From a virus, in the IMG/VR virus record IMGVR_UViG_3300042914_003164, positions 1-64,000 of that record: a DNA stretch of 64,000 bases. One strand, given 5' to 3'. Numbering within the stretch: the stretch's first letter is position 1; each line of letters begins with the position of its first letter. Shown here one piece after another: positions 28,606 to 37,307 of the stretch. The notes beneath the pieces are model-generated. The model saw only the letters and a program-made list of their open reading frames with translations. It searched no databases and was not told where the DNA came from. The position numbers were made by a program, and so were the translations under genes.

Positions 28606-31001
28606 AACCATACCGTTGCACAGTCATCTCCTGGGATGTTAATCACAACTGCTTGGGGCGAGCACATCTAATTGCCCAGACAGCTCAAAAGCTCTACTCA
28701 CATGTCGATCTTATTGGCTTTGGCTTTACTCATATTTCGGATACGGTGTGGCAGCCGCTCGGAGAGGCTTCTGTTACGTCACTGCCTGAGCCAAAAAACA
28801 CAGAAGATTTAATTCGCATTTGTAGTCGAGTATCAAGCAAAATACAGACCGACCTAGTTATCGCTTGCAAGGCTAGACTACCTTCTTTGCTGCTTGGCTA
28901 TTGCATCAAGCGCAAGACGGGCTCTCGCCTAATTGTTGACATTGATGACTACGAACCATCTTTTGTTGCAGGCGCTCCAGAGTCGAAACTTTTTAAGCGC
29001 ATGACAGCGCTTGAGCTACTGCAAGAGCTGCCGAAGCATATAGAAGAACCTCCGTACTCACCTTTTTGGACCGTGGTTGCACAGGAAGTGATTTCCTGCG
29101 CCGATGGAATTACTACTTGCGATACCCCATTGCAATCAATGTATGGAGGCGAGGTAATACCGCATTTGCGCGATCCAAATCTTTTTGCGGAACCCCCAAA
29201 GCCCCTGCCTAGTGAACTTGAGGAGGCTCGCAAGAAAAACGGTTCAATTGTAATGTTTCTTGGGACGCCGAATCGACACAAGGGAGTCGTTGAGATCGCA
29301 AAAGCCTGCCAACAAATTGAGGGAGTTGCCCCAGTTTATATTGGAACTATTGCCGACAGGGGAGTTGAGAATGATATTACAAGATCATGCCAAAAAGCTG
29401 TTTTAATAGAGAGCCTGTCTTTTGACCTAGTGCCGTCTTGCGTAAGGCAAGCTGATCTAGTGGTTTTGCTTCAAAACGTTAAATCTGTAGCAAGTGCCTA
29501 CCAGTTGCCAGCGAAAGCCTCTGATGCGTTGGCCGCTGGCGTTCAAATTGTAGCCTCGCGCACAGAACCTATGGCAATGCTTGTTGACATGGGTTTCAAG
29601 GGGATTACTCTGATTGAGTCCGCCGATGACTTAACCCCTGCAATCAAGGCGACAATTGGCAGCCCCTTAAGCAAGGCCGACAAAGAGTACAACCTTAAAC
29701 TTTTCGCTAAAACGCTTTCATTTGATGCTGGCGCGGAAACCATGAAAAAACTGTTGTTACCACCAGTTAAGCACAGCGTTAGTGGGATTCTGGATGCCCT
29801 GCTAAATTTCAAAAAAAATTCAAGAAAAAAGATTGTTGTCGTTTTCTGGAAACAAAACGACTTCGGCGTTTTTGGTCGAAGAGTCGATATGGTAGTAAAG
29901 TATCTAGCATCCAGAAGCGACATATCTCGTGTGATCGTCATCGAGAAACCTGTTTCAACTCTTGATCTTAAGCGCTACAAAAACAGTTCAAATTCTCATT
30001 TTAGGCTAATCTATAAATTTATCCAAAAAAAACGAGCCGGTCTATTAGATACTGACAAGATTTCGGTCTGGACCCCATTGATGCCACCTGGGCTGGACTT
30101 GGCTCAGCAAAAAGATTTTATACTAAAATACTGTAAGGATGCTTTGCAAGAGGCTCTTGTGGATTTGCCTGGCTCCTTCGTTGGTGCCTGGGTTTACCCT
30201 CATTTTCGTAATGCCGTCGAAATACTGGATAGTCTGCCTTTTGATCATGTCGTGGCTGACATCGTAGACGACCATAGAGCCTGGCCCGGCACAAGTGAAG
30301 AAAAGAAGAGGGAACTTACAGAGCAGTATGCGCAAGTCCTTGGAAAAAGTGATTGCAGTGTTTACAACTGCAAGCCTGCAATGAATTCCATTGGCAAGCT
30401 GTCAAGCAAGCCGACTCACCTTGTTCCGAATGGAGTTGATGTTGACCTTATCTATAAGGGTGGCCCTAAGGTAGAGGAGTTGAGGGAGTCCTTGGTTTCA
30501 CCGGGGAACTGGCGCTACATAATTGGTTATACCGGAAATCTCGAAAGTAAAATCAACTGGCCACTTGTCGAACACGTAGCCGACAAAAACAAAGATGCCT
30601 TGGTGCTAATGATTGGCAGCACTCACATGGCGGAAAATCTGCCACAAAGGCCAAACATTAAATACATTGGCCCCGTTTCCTACATGCACCTGAAGCTGTA
30701 TTTGCAGGTTTTCGATGTTGCCATTATACCACACATAACAAATGATCTAACAGAAAACATGAATCCTCTTAAGAGCTATGTTTATGCGACACTTGGTATT
30801 CCAATAGTGGCAACAAATTGTCCGAATATGCCGCAATTGCCGCAGATTCGCATGGTTGGCCAACATGCTAGATTCGCAAAGCATGTTAGATCGGCTATAG
30901 TAAAAGATCAAAATCTTTCCGCAGAGGAGATACATGCAATAATGAAGGCCCACTCCTGGGAAAGTAGACTCAAGGATCTTGCTGATTCATTCTACAAATA
31001 A
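28596..31001 (+). CDS. Tandem GT-B glycosyltransferase, 801 aa
   Basis: Two GT4-like halves in one chain. The first (1-400) begins with DVNHNCLGRAHLIAQ, has a MFLGTPNRHKGVVEIAKAC donor-domain start and PAKASDALAAGVQIVAS near residue 310. The second (from about 410) has VPNGVDVDL, IGYTGNLESKINWPLVE and NPLKSYVYATLGIPIVAT, the last two being the usual nucleotide-sugar donor-site regions. It should move sugars from activated donors to glycan, lipid or protein. The start is the ATG at 28596. DNA is more AT-rich than its surroundings with long A-runs, suggesting recent acquisition. Surface change of the host or virion glycosylation are both possible. Confidence 0.85.
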   Translation: MAVKPYRCTVISWDVNHNCLGRAHLIAQTAQKLYSHVDLIGFGFTHISDTVWQPLGEASVTSLPEPKNTEDLIRICSRVSSKIQTDLVIACKARLPSLLLGYCIKRKTGSRLIVDIDDYEPSFVAGAPESKLFKRMTALELLQELPKHIEEPPYSPFWTVVAQEVISCADGITTCDTPLQSMYGGEVIPHLRDPNLFAEPPKPLPSELEEARKKNGSIVMFLGTPNRHKGVVEIAKACQQIEGVAPVYIGTIADRGVENDITRSCQKAVLIESLSFDLVPSCVRQADLVVLLQNVKSVASAYQLPAKASDALAAGVQIVASRTEPMAMLVDMGFKGITLIESADDLTPAIKATIGSPLSKADKEYNLKLFAKTLSFDAGAETMKKLLLPPVKHSVSGILDALLNFKKNSRKKIVVVFWKQNDFGVFGRRVDMVVKYLASRSDISRVIVIEKPVSTLDLKRYKNSSNSHFRLIYKFIQKKRAGLLDTDKISVWTPLMPPGLDLAQQKDFILKYCKDALQEALVDLPGSFVGAWVYPHFRNAVEILDSLPFDHVVADIVDDHRAWPGTSEEKKRELTEQYAQVLGKSDCSVYNCKPAMNSIGKLSSKPTHLVPNGVDVDLIYKGGPKVEELRESLVSPGNWRYIIGYTGNLESKINWPLVEHVADKNKDALVLMIGSTHMAENLPQRPNIKYIGPVSYMHLKLYLQVFDVAIIPHITNDLTENMNPLKSYVYATLGIPIVATNCPNMPQLPQIRMVGQHARFAKHVRSAIVKDQNLSAEEIHAIMKAHSWESRLKDLADSFYK

Positions 31002-31093
31002 TCTTGCTCAGTCTTGTTAGAATGCGAGCCATTAGAGGCTTTTGCTGTCCAAGTCCAGCGCTAAGCGTACTTATTCTTTTTCTCTTGTTAACG

Positions 31094-31285
31094 ATGACTG
31101 TTTGGATTAACAATCGCAAGCCAGACAAGGTTGATGGCGATATTCATGGCATGGTTTTATGGGGCAAACAAGATGGACTTTTGATGGATTGGCGAGGTGT
31201 AAGGGCTGGCGAATACTGGGCTCATTCTTCGGCCTGGCAGCAGTCAGCTAGATTGCTAGATGCAAGCCAGGGGAATCATGCCTGA
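31094..31285 (+). CDS. Small DGD/PW-family protein, 63 aa
   Basis: NRKPDKVDGDIHGMVLW...MDWRGVRAGEYWAHSSAW follows the same pattern as the PTEADGD proteins at 19991 and 20464. The ATG at 31094 gives just this domain. Starts at 31022 or 31004 would add a hydrophobic N-terminus resembling a signal or membrane anchor; which is used cannot be told. Confidence 0.6.
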   Translation: MTVWINNRKPDKVDGDIHGMVLWGKQDGLLMDWRGVRAGEYWAHSSAWQQSARLLDASQGNHA

Positions 31286-31634
31286 AAGGCCAGATTATGT
31301 TCAGTGCATAGAGAACCGCTCTACAGGAAACTCTTGGTGCGAGGATTCATCCTACGTGGGTCCGCGCTTCGCAGATGCTTCCGAAGCGCTTGAGGCGCTG
31401 GAGCCGGAGAGCCCGCTGCTGCCCTGCAGCCGCTGCCTGGGCGCCATCTTTGGCCGCCTGGTTCAGATCACCCCGCAGGCCCCGGTGGACCTCACTGAGG
31501 AGCTTGTGAGCAGCCTGCGGGGTGATGCCCCGGTCTACCGGGATGCCGGTGTCAGGCGGGAGATGTGGCTGATCAAGGAGGCGTTTGCTCGGGGCAAGGC
31601 CCGTGGCATCTGGGAGGCCCAAAGCAATGCCTAA
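31278..31634 (+). CDS. Hypothetical protein, 118 aa
   Basis: High-GC gene with CSRCLGAIFGRL in the middle and several other Cys near the start. The C-terminal half is helical. Overlaps both neighbours by 8 bases. No family is recognised; the Cys pairs may bind zinc. Confidence 0.65.
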   Translation: MPERPDYVQCIENRSTGNSWCEDSSYVGPRFADASEALEALEPESPLLPCSRCLGAIFGRLVQITPQAPVDLTEELVSSLRGDAPVYRDAGVRREMWLIKEAFARGKARGIWEAQSNA

Positions 31635-31821
31635 TCGACGACCCATGCTTGAAGAAATCGCAATTGAATCTTTCTGTCCGAATCCCTGCGAACAAGCTTG
31701 CGAAGCCTGTCTTGATAAAAGTCGGGCGATTCTAAAAAGGATCGGCACTGAGGCCAGGCTAAACAATTTTGTTTTTACTGGTCAATGGCTTGACCGTATT
31801 GCAAATCCACCAAAGTCCTAG
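31627..31821 (+). CDS. Small Cys-rich protein, 64 aa
   Basis: Contains CPNPCEQACEAC (residues about 17-28), four Cys in 12 positions, suited to zinc or an iron-sulfur cluster, followed by a basic helix. Overlaps the previous gene by eight bases. Role unknown. Confidence 0.6.
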   Translation: MPNRRPMLEEIAIESFCPNPCEQACEACLDKSRAILKRIGTEARLNNFVFTGQWLDRIANPPKS

Positions 31822-31823
31822 AC

Positions 31824-32279
31824 ATGCTTCTTTCTGCTTCGGATGGCCCGGTGCCCCCGGTGTCGCTTTTTGATGCTGATGGTGTCGAGATCAGGCACTG
31901 TATGGAAATTGACACTGAAACCGGGATTGGCATTCAATCCCCGCATTTTACGGATGAACCCCCGATCGCAGTCCCTGTCTCAATTGATTTTGCAGATGGG
32001 AATATCAATCGCGTCTTGTGTCGGTGGAAAGCGCCGATTGAGGTTCGGTCTCCATCTGGTGTCAAGATTGGCTCCCCTCTTGAGCTGTTGGCGTTTGGGA
32101 GGTTTCACAACCTGAAACTTAGAATTGACGGGAAAGGTCGCGCCATGTCGGAAAAACACAAAAAAGCTTTTGAGAAGCTGCAGAGAAGGCTTGACTATGT
32201 TAATGACAGTGTGAAGATTGCACTTTATGAGTTGCAGAACTTCACTGTCTTACCTCCAGACGATTACGAGACTCTGTGA
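31824..32279 (+). CDS. Hypothetical protein, 151 aa
   Basis: Beta-rich N-terminal 100 residues, then a charged helix (EKHKKAFEKLQRRLDYVND). Starts two bases after the previous stop. No family is recognised. Confidence 0.65.
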   Translation: MLLSASDGPVPPVSLFDADGVEIRHCMEIDTETGIGIQSPHFTDEPPIAVPVSIDFADGNINRVLCRWKAPIEVRSPSGVKIGSPLELLAFGRFHNLKLRIDGKGRAMSEKHKKAFEKLQRRLDYVNDSVKIALYELQNFTVLPPDDYETL

Positions 32280-32292
32280 GACTGTAAAAGGG

Positions 32293-32321
32293 TTGCAAAG
32301 GGTCCGTGGATCTGTTATCTT
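32293..32321 (+). promoter_or_regulatory. Probable promoter (TTGCAA, 17 bp, TATCTT)
   Basis: TTGCAA at 32293-32298, a 17-bp spacer and TATCTT at 32316-32321, 29 bases before the gene at 32351, in a 71-base gap. Confidence 0.5.
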
Positions 32322-32350
32322 GGCCTTGCCTAAACATTTAACATCGCGCC

Positions 32351-32692
32351 ATGATTGACACAGGCGGCCCTCGGCCAAACACGGATGAACTTCTCAAGGG
32401 TCTGAGAAAGCAAAAAAGTACCAAAGTTGCTATTACGGCAGCTGCTGGCTGGTCCTCCATTATCGCCTTGCTTGCGCTATTTGGTGGCGTGGTTCTGCAA
32501 AACAGAACTCTAGCCCTTTCTTCTTTGTGCTGGCTGTCTAGTGGCGCTCTTGCGGTAGCGGCATCAAAAGAGACGGAGGAACGAAACGAGATCGAAAGGA
32601 GAATCGAATTTTTGCTGAGAGCATCTGCGCTCAAGAAAGAGGTTGACGCTGTTGCTGGCATGTCTAGTGCTGGCAGGATCGGCCTTAACTGA
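32351..32692 (+). CDS. Two-span membrane protein, 113 aa
   Basis: Polar, Lys-rich N-terminus, then two spans (VAITAAAGWSSIIALLALFG and ALSSLCWLSSGALAVAA) and a charged helical tail. This is the layout of DUF-type phage membrane proteins of unknown role. First gene after the promoter. Confidence 0.65.
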   Translation: MIDTGGPRPNTDELLKGLRKQKSTKVAITAAAGWSSIIALLALFGGVVLQNRTLALSSLCWLSSGALAVAASKETEERNEIERRIEFLLRASALKKEVDAVAGMSSAGRIGLN

Positions 32693-32700
32693 AGATCGCA

Positions 32701-32967
32701 ATGGAGCCCTTATCTCTTTCGACTTCTCAAAGGTTTGAAATCGAAAGGATGGGTAGAGCGATTGATCAGGTTTCAGACATTGCAGAGCTTCGGGGTCTGT
32801 GCAAGCAGCTCCTGCAAGCCTGGATGTCTCAAAAAGCTGCAACAGCCTGGGTTATGCGACAACAGCCATCAGCACCGCCAACGATTAGAATCAGGGATGA
32901 CCAACCATGGCAGACTACTGGATCACGGTCCAGATTGACCCTCAGCGAACTCGTGACATTCGTGTAG
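32701..32967 (+). CDS. NblA-like protein, 88 aa
   Basis: The first ~52 residues align almost without gaps to NblA as I know it: LSLS, Q-x-FE, hydrophobic-x-x-(V/I)S, L-x-x-L, M and a final MRQ. NblA is a small helical adaptor that brings phycobilisomes to the Clp protease, so they are degraded. Some freshwater cyanophages carry nblA, probably to free amino acids or alter light harvesting during infection. Here a ~35-residue basic tail follows, longer than usual. The similarity is short, so another cyanobacterial family of the same shape is possible. Confidence 0.4.
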   Translation: MEPLSLSTSQRFEIERMGRAIDQVSDIAELRGLCKQLLQAWMSQKAATAWVMRQQPSAPPTIRIRDDQPWQTTGSRSRLTLSELVTFV

Positions 32968-33068
32968 ATGCGAATAGTTACATGGAGTTCGTAAGGGGAA
33001 CAAGGGAAAAACGCTACAAAGTGATAGCCGTCAGACCCTGCAACAAAGACCACTCACCCACCAACTAA
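32907..33068 (+). CDS. Small basic protein, 53 aa
   Basis: The frame starting MADYWITVQIDPQRTRDI overlaps the end of the NblA-like gene by 61 bases in another phase and ends seven bases before the next start. Basic, beta/alpha (FVRGTREKRYKVIAVRPC). Length and composition suggest a real small gene. No family is recognised. Confidence 0.55.
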   Translation: MADYWITVQIDPQRTRDIRVDANSYMEFVRGTREKRYKVIAVRPCNKDHSPTN

Positions 33069-33074
33069 AAATCA

Positions 33075-33614
33075 ATGCAAGCCTTTAGAGTTGATCCCAT
33101 CGAGCAACAGCCCTTTATTGTTATCGCAGAAGAGGGTCAAGACTTTTCTGATCTCGTCAGGAATCCCTTGTGCTTTTCTCCAGCCAACTTCAGAATCAAA
33201 GAAGTTTCCGTAGGGCAGCTAAACAGGGAGGGCGACCACCTAAAGATTCTCCTTGCTGGCGAAAACGCCAACCTCAAGGAAATTACAAAAAGTCACGCCC
33301 TTGACATTGTGGCCTCAAGTAACCAAGACGACGGCGACTACCTTGAGGGTTGCGTAGCTGGCCTTGTTGAAGCGATGCAAGAGCTTGGAATGGCCGCACC
33401 TGTATCCATTCAACTTGAGGACCAGGGGGAGGCATTAAAGATGCTTTCTGTTTTTGCCGAAAAGCTCAAAGCTGAAAGCTTTCACACCATTAAGGAGATG
33501 ATTGAGCGAGGCAGGCTTGATCACATAACTGTCAGCGGAGTTGATTTCTACTGGGAGTTCGATGGGCCGATTCCGATCACATCCGCTTTGCGTAAGCTTC
33601 TTTTTGCCGCCTAA
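33075..33614 (+). CDS. Hypothetical protein, 179 aa
   Basis: Soluble, acidic, mixed fold with helical SFHTIKEMIERGRLDH near the C-terminus. Followed by a terminator that separates it from the packaging genes. No family is recognised. Confidence 0.7.
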   Translation: MQAFRVDPIEQQPFIVIAEEGQDFSDLVRNPLCFSPANFRIKEVSVGQLNREGDHLKILLAGENANLKEITKSHALDIVASSNQDDGDYLEGCVAGLVEAMQELGMAAPVSIQLEDQGEALKMLSVFAEKLKAESFHTIKEMIERGRLDHITVSGVDFYWEFDGPIPITSALRKLLFAA

Positions 33615-33652
33615 CAAGCCTCCTATATTAAGGTAGCTTTCTCGGAGTCCTT

Positions 33653-33678
33653 AGCCCTAGCGATGCTGGGGCTTTGTA
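33653..33678 (+). terminator. Intrinsic terminator
   Basis: Nine-bp stem AGCCCTAGC / GCTGGGGCT (one wobble), GAT loop, then TTGTATTTTA. It separates the accessory and virion regions. It also argues against an ATG at 33663 as the next gene's start. Confidence 0.7.
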
Positions 33679-33684
33679 TTTTAT

Positions 33685-33693
33685 TGCTATCTT
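33685..33693 (+). promoter_or_regulatory. Extended -10 promoter candidate (TGC-TATCTT)
   Basis: TGC directly before TATCTT, placed right after a terminator and about 18 bases before the start of the packaging genes. No good -35. The same terminator-then-TGCTATxxT arrangement recurs at 44907-44943. Confidence 0.4.
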
Positions 33694-33710
33694 TGATCCC
33701 GAGGGTTTAC

Positions 33711-34028
33711 ATGAGAAGCCTGTCAGATGAAATTGTTTACAGGATTTTGACGGAGACGTGCAACAACTCTGAAATGGCAAGGAGGGTTGGCACTACAAGG
33801 CAAACGGTTCAGCAGATAAGGACTGGAAAAATCTATTCAAGTCTTTTTCCAGAAATACCCAGAAATACAGGCACTGGTAACATGAGTTGCTATAAGTGTT
33901 ATCACAGAAGGAAAAATGTTTCGGAAGGGGATCCGAATCCATGCTCCTTTGATTTTCCAGAGCCACTTATAGTTGGAGTTTTTTATGCCAGGGAGTGCAA
34001 TCTTTTTCAGTCCTCTTCTGCTGGCTAG
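33711..34028 (+). CDS. HTH and Cys-motif protein, 105 aa
   Basis: Residues about 13-40 form a helix-turn-helix (NSEMARRVGTTRQTVQQIRTGK), then a CYKCYHRR segment and two more Cys (PCSFDFPEP, ARECNLF) which may hold a zinc. I have seen this HTH-plus-Cys layout in cyanophage proteins. The position directly before the terminase large subunit makes a small-terminase or packaging-regulator role possible. The start at 33711 is chosen because the upstream ATG lies in a terminator hairpin. Confidence 0.6.
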   Translation: MRSLSDEIVYRILTETCNNSEMARRVGTTRQTVQQIRTGKIYSSLFPEIPRNTGTGNMSCYKCYHRRKNVSEGDPNPCSFDFPEPLIVGVFYARECNLFQSSSAG

Positions 34029-34052
34029 AATGCGCTATCTGTTTCCCTTGAA

Positions 34053-35456
34053 GTGCCGGGAAGAACGAGGGCGAACGCTTACATAGACAGGGCCGCAGTG
34101 AGAGGTCTTGGCCTACTTTCCGATCCAACACTGCTGCAGAAGCTAAAGCGGAGGTCGAATACCACATTCGATGTAGATGCGGCAGAAGCTCGCATGGTTA
34201 ATAACCTACTTCCCTATCAGAAAGATTTTGTATGTGACTTTGATCATAAGTATGTAGGTTTCTGTGGGGGCTATGGCTCAGGTAAGAGCTATTCCCTTGT
34301 TGTAAAACAATTACTTTTATGTTTCCGGTCTCAGGGTTTTACACATCTCTTTCTTGAGCCGACCATTCCACTGATTGATGACGTAGCGCTTCCGACTTGG
34401 AATCTTGTACTTGAGAAGTACGGGATTCCCCACTCGTTCAGGGTGTCTCCGCGTCCGGTCTTCACTCTACATCTTCCCGGCGGGGAAACCCCTGTGCTCT
34501 TGCGCTCGATGGAGAACTTTGAGCGCCTGATTGGTGTGAACGCCGCATCTATTGCATCAGACGAGACAGATACTACAAGGGCGGAAATTGCCGAAAAGGC
34601 GATGATCAAACTGCAGGGTCGTGTTCGTGTTGGCAACTGCCCTCAAATTGTAGCTGCATCTACGCCAGAAGGATATGGCTGGATGTACTCGTTTTTTGAA
34701 GAACAAAAAGCTGACAACAAAAAGCTTTACAGGGGCAAGTCTGAGGACAACCCATACCTAGATCCAGGATTCGTGGAGGATCTCAAAACGAAGTATCATC
34801 CGCAGCTGATTAAGGCGTACCTGAATGGAGAGTTTGTCAATCTTGAGTCGGCAACTGTGTTTTATGAGTTCAACCGCGAACTCCATACGACTGGTGTTTT
34901 TCTTCCAGAAAAGGGCGAAAGAATTGTATTTGGAGTTGACTTCAACGTTGGTCAGTGCCACGCTGTTTACGGAGTTGTAAGGCCGGGGCAAAAGGGTCAG
35001 CAGCTCCATTGCTTTGCGGAATCGAAAGTCGCGGACACTTTTGCTCTGGTCGCACATTTGCAAAAGACATACCCATTCCATCTGTCAAGAGGGAAAATCA
35101 CCTGCTACCCAGATGCCAGTGGATCCCACGATTCAACATCCTCTACCCAGAGTGATCATGAAATTCTCAGATCCGCTGGTATCCAGGTGGTGACTGAGCG
35201 CAGGAATCCGCCCATCGCGGAAACACTTGCACATGCCAATGTTCACATGCACCGTGGACTGGTTTTGATCAACCCGACGACATGCCAGAGCACCATAAGC
35301 GCGACCGAGCGATGGTCTTACGATTCTAAAACGCTCAAGCCCGCAAAGGGTGGTGCTACTGATTACTCACACCCAGGAGATGCTCTTAGGTATCTGATTT
35401 GGCAAGTATTCCTACGGGCTGGTGCAAGAGCTGGTCACGGTGGTCGCTGGCGTTGA
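34053..35456 (+). CDS. terL: Terminase large subunit, 467 aa
   Basis: Packages DNA into the prohead using ATP and cuts concatemers. Walker A is GGYGSGKS (about residues 72-79), Walker B with catalytic Glu is SIASDE (D170, E171), and the coupling motif is AASTPEG (201-207). The RNase H-like nuclease acidic residues are in FGVDFN (D296), YPDASG (D354) and HPGDALRYL near 443. Length is normal for siphoviruses. The start is GTG at 34053, as no ATG is in frame nearby. Followed by a structured gap and the portal gene. Confidence 0.95.
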   Translation: MPGRTRANAYIDRAAVRGLGLLSDPTLLQKLKRRSNTTFDVDAAEARMVNNLLPYQKDFVCDFDHKYVGFCGGYGSGKSYSLVVKQLLLCFRSQGFTHLFLEPTIPLIDDVALPTWNLVLEKYGIPHSFRVSPRPVFTLHLPGGETPVLLRSMENFERLIGVNAASIASDETDTTRAEIAEKAMIKLQGRVRVGNCPQIVAASTPEGYGWMYSFFEEQKADNKKLYRGKSEDNPYLDPGFVEDLKTKYHPQLIKAYLNGEFVNLESATVFYEFNRELHTTGVFLPEKGERIVFGVDFNVGQCHAVYGVVRPGQKGQQLHCFAESKVADTFALVAHLQKTYPFHLSRGKITCYPDASGSHDSTSSTQSDHEILRSAGIQVVTERRNPPIAETLAHANVHMHRGLVLINPTTCQSTISATERWSYDSKTLKPAKGGATDYSHPGDALRYLIWQVFLRAGARAGHGGRWR

Positions 35457-35473
35457 TAGAATTTTGCTGCACC

Positions 35474-35544
35474 AGCGGTTCAACCTGGGGCGGGGGCCGA
35501 CGACGCGAACCGCTGTAAAGCCTTCCGAGAAATCGGGGGGCTTT
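35474..35544 (+). other. Two hairpins between terL and portal genes
   Basis: AGCGGTT (35474-35480) pairs with AACCGCT (35508-35514). Next to it a 12-bp stem with two G-T pairs (35517-35528 with 35533-35544) is closed by a GAAA tetraloop. No T-run follows, so it is a poor terminator; it may set mRNA stability or translation of the portal gene. Confidence 0.6.
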
Positions 35545-35593
35545 GTGCTGCGGTCTGTCGCTACAATCACCGCAAGGCTTTTGGACAACTTTC

Positions 35594-37276
35594 GTGATTG
35601 ACGTTCCAAATTCTATTGTCCTAAGCGCGGATGATCTGCCGGTCCCCTTCGACCGGCGTGATCCTAATACGGAAAGTGTCTACTCGTCAGTCACAGATGT
35701 AGACGCATACTCGATTGATCAGGCCGAACAGATTTCAAGAGTCCTGCCAATCAAGTTTTGCGTGCTGCCAGAGTTTTACCTGGATGAAGCTATCAGCGAT
35801 AGCATACCGCAGGATTTTAGGGAGCACAACGACAGCTACAACGTTCGGAAGACAAGGGCGCTTTCGTGTTTTGAATCCTTCTATTCTCACTATGTTGACA
35901 TCGTTGTTGGTACTGCTCTTCGCAAAGGTGTTATCACGCCGCCAGAGGTTCCAGCTACCTGGGAGAAATTTTTCAAGAATGTAAATCTTGAAGGTAAGTC
36001 GATAACCTCTTTTACCAAGACTCTTTTCACCGAAGCCCTTAATGGTGGCATTGCCGGTTTGATGGCGGACTACCCCCGCGTTACAGATCAGGATCGGGCG
36101 GCACAGCGAAGAATGAATCTTCGGCCATATTTTACTGTTATTAAAGTAGATGACATTCTTGACTGTCGCCACGAAAATGGTCCGGTAACAATTAACGGCG
36201 TAACCTCTTACGAAACAAAAGTTATTTACCTGAGAATCAAATCAGAGATTAGACGTGCCAGCGCAACTAACGAACACTTTGAGGAGGTTGTGCCAACGGT
36301 TGTCGTCTATGACATTCCAGAACCAGAGTCAGAAGAGATTCCAAAAAGAGTTCGTGTAAGAATTTACGAAAAAAAGCTATCAAGCAATACAAATGAGTAC
36401 ATTCTTCCTCAGGAGAATATCGGTTTTCTTTCTATTGAGTATATCCCCTTTGTACCTTGTTACGGAGGGAAGGAAGAGGCTTTCTGTCGAGCGAGGCCGC
36501 TTCTATTTGACATTGCACGCCTCAATCTTCATCACTGGGCAACGTGTGCGGACCTGTCTGAAACGATTCACCTTAACGCTTCGCCAATGCTTACAGGTAC
36601 TGGTGTTAAACCAGAAGAAGAGATTTACTCTGGATCTGGTCGCAGCCTGTTCAGTCAAGACCCAAATGCAAGATTTGGTATGTTGAGACCCGGCATGGAG
36701 GGTGCCGAGACGACCCTGAAAGAGCTTGCGCGTATTGAAAGCGCAATGGACAGGCTTGCAGCAATCGCAATTGCCCCTGGTAAAACTCAGGTTGAATCCG
36801 GCTTTGCAAAGTTACTTGACAGATCGCAGTCGGATTCGCAGCTCGCTGTTCTCGTGGGCTCTTTGCAGGACTGCCTGAACCGCGCCCTTTGGTATGCCTC
36901 TGGTTACAGACCAGATGACTACCCAATCGTTGAAATCATTATTAGCAAAAACTTTATCCCTGCTAAGCTACACAGCCAACAGGTAATGGCAGTAAGCTCT
37001 CTCTATAGGGATTCTGGGGCTATCCCGATTAGGGAGTTTCTTGAAATACTGGAAGCTGGCGAAATGTTTGAAGGTATTCACGGTTTCAATGTTCCTAAGC
37101 TTCTTGAGCGCATGGGGCTGACAGGTGATGAGCGCTACGTCGAGGCGTCCCCCGAGCCCGCACGGGAGCCGACTCGCAATCCGACCATCAGGGTCCAAAA
37201 CCTGATGGAGGAGTCTGCCGGTAATTCGCTGGAAGGGGAATCGGCTGAAGGGGCCGTAGAAAATCCTGAAGGGTGA
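35594..37276 (+). CDS. Portal protein (DUF4055 type), 560 aa
   Basis: Forms the dodecameric ring through which DNA enters and leaves the head. The central part has the DUF4055 pattern PLLFDIARLNLHHWATCADLSETIHLNASPML, then a Gly-rich GTGVKPEEEIYSGSG segment and a long helix with the SAMDRLAAIAIAP and LLDRSQSDSQLAVLV region. Position after terL and size fit. The GTG at 35594 is chosen; the upstream GTG at 35543 lies inside the hairpin. Confidence 0.85.
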   Translation: MIDVPNSIVLSADDLPVPFDRRDPNTESVYSSVTDVDAYSIDQAEQISRVLPIKFCVLPEFYLDEAISDSIPQDFREHNDSYNVRKTRALSCFESFYSHYVDIVVGTALRKGVITPPEVPATWEKFFKNVNLEGKSITSFTKTLFTEALNGGIAGLMADYPRVTDQDRAAQRRMNLRPYFTVIKVDDILDCRHENGPVTINGVTSYETKVIYLRIKSEIRRASATNEHFEEVVPTVVVYDIPEPESEEIPKRVRVRIYEKKLSSNTNEYILPQENIGFLSIEYIPFVPCYGGKEEAFCRARPLLFDIARLNLHHWATCADLSETIHLNASPMLTGTGVKPEEEIYSGSGRSLFSQDPNARFGMLRPGMEGAETTLKELARIESAMDRLAAIAIAPGKTQVESGFAKLLDRSQSDSQLAVLVGSLQDCLNRALWYASGYRPDDYPIVEIIISKNFIPAKLHSQQVMAVSSLYRDSGAIPIREFLEILEAGEMFEGIHGFNVPKLLERMGLTGDERYVEASPEPAREPTRNPTIRVQNLMEESAGNSLEGESAEGAVENPEG

Positions 37277-37307
37277 GCTATAGTCTCAATAGTCTCGTTT
37301 TGACTTT

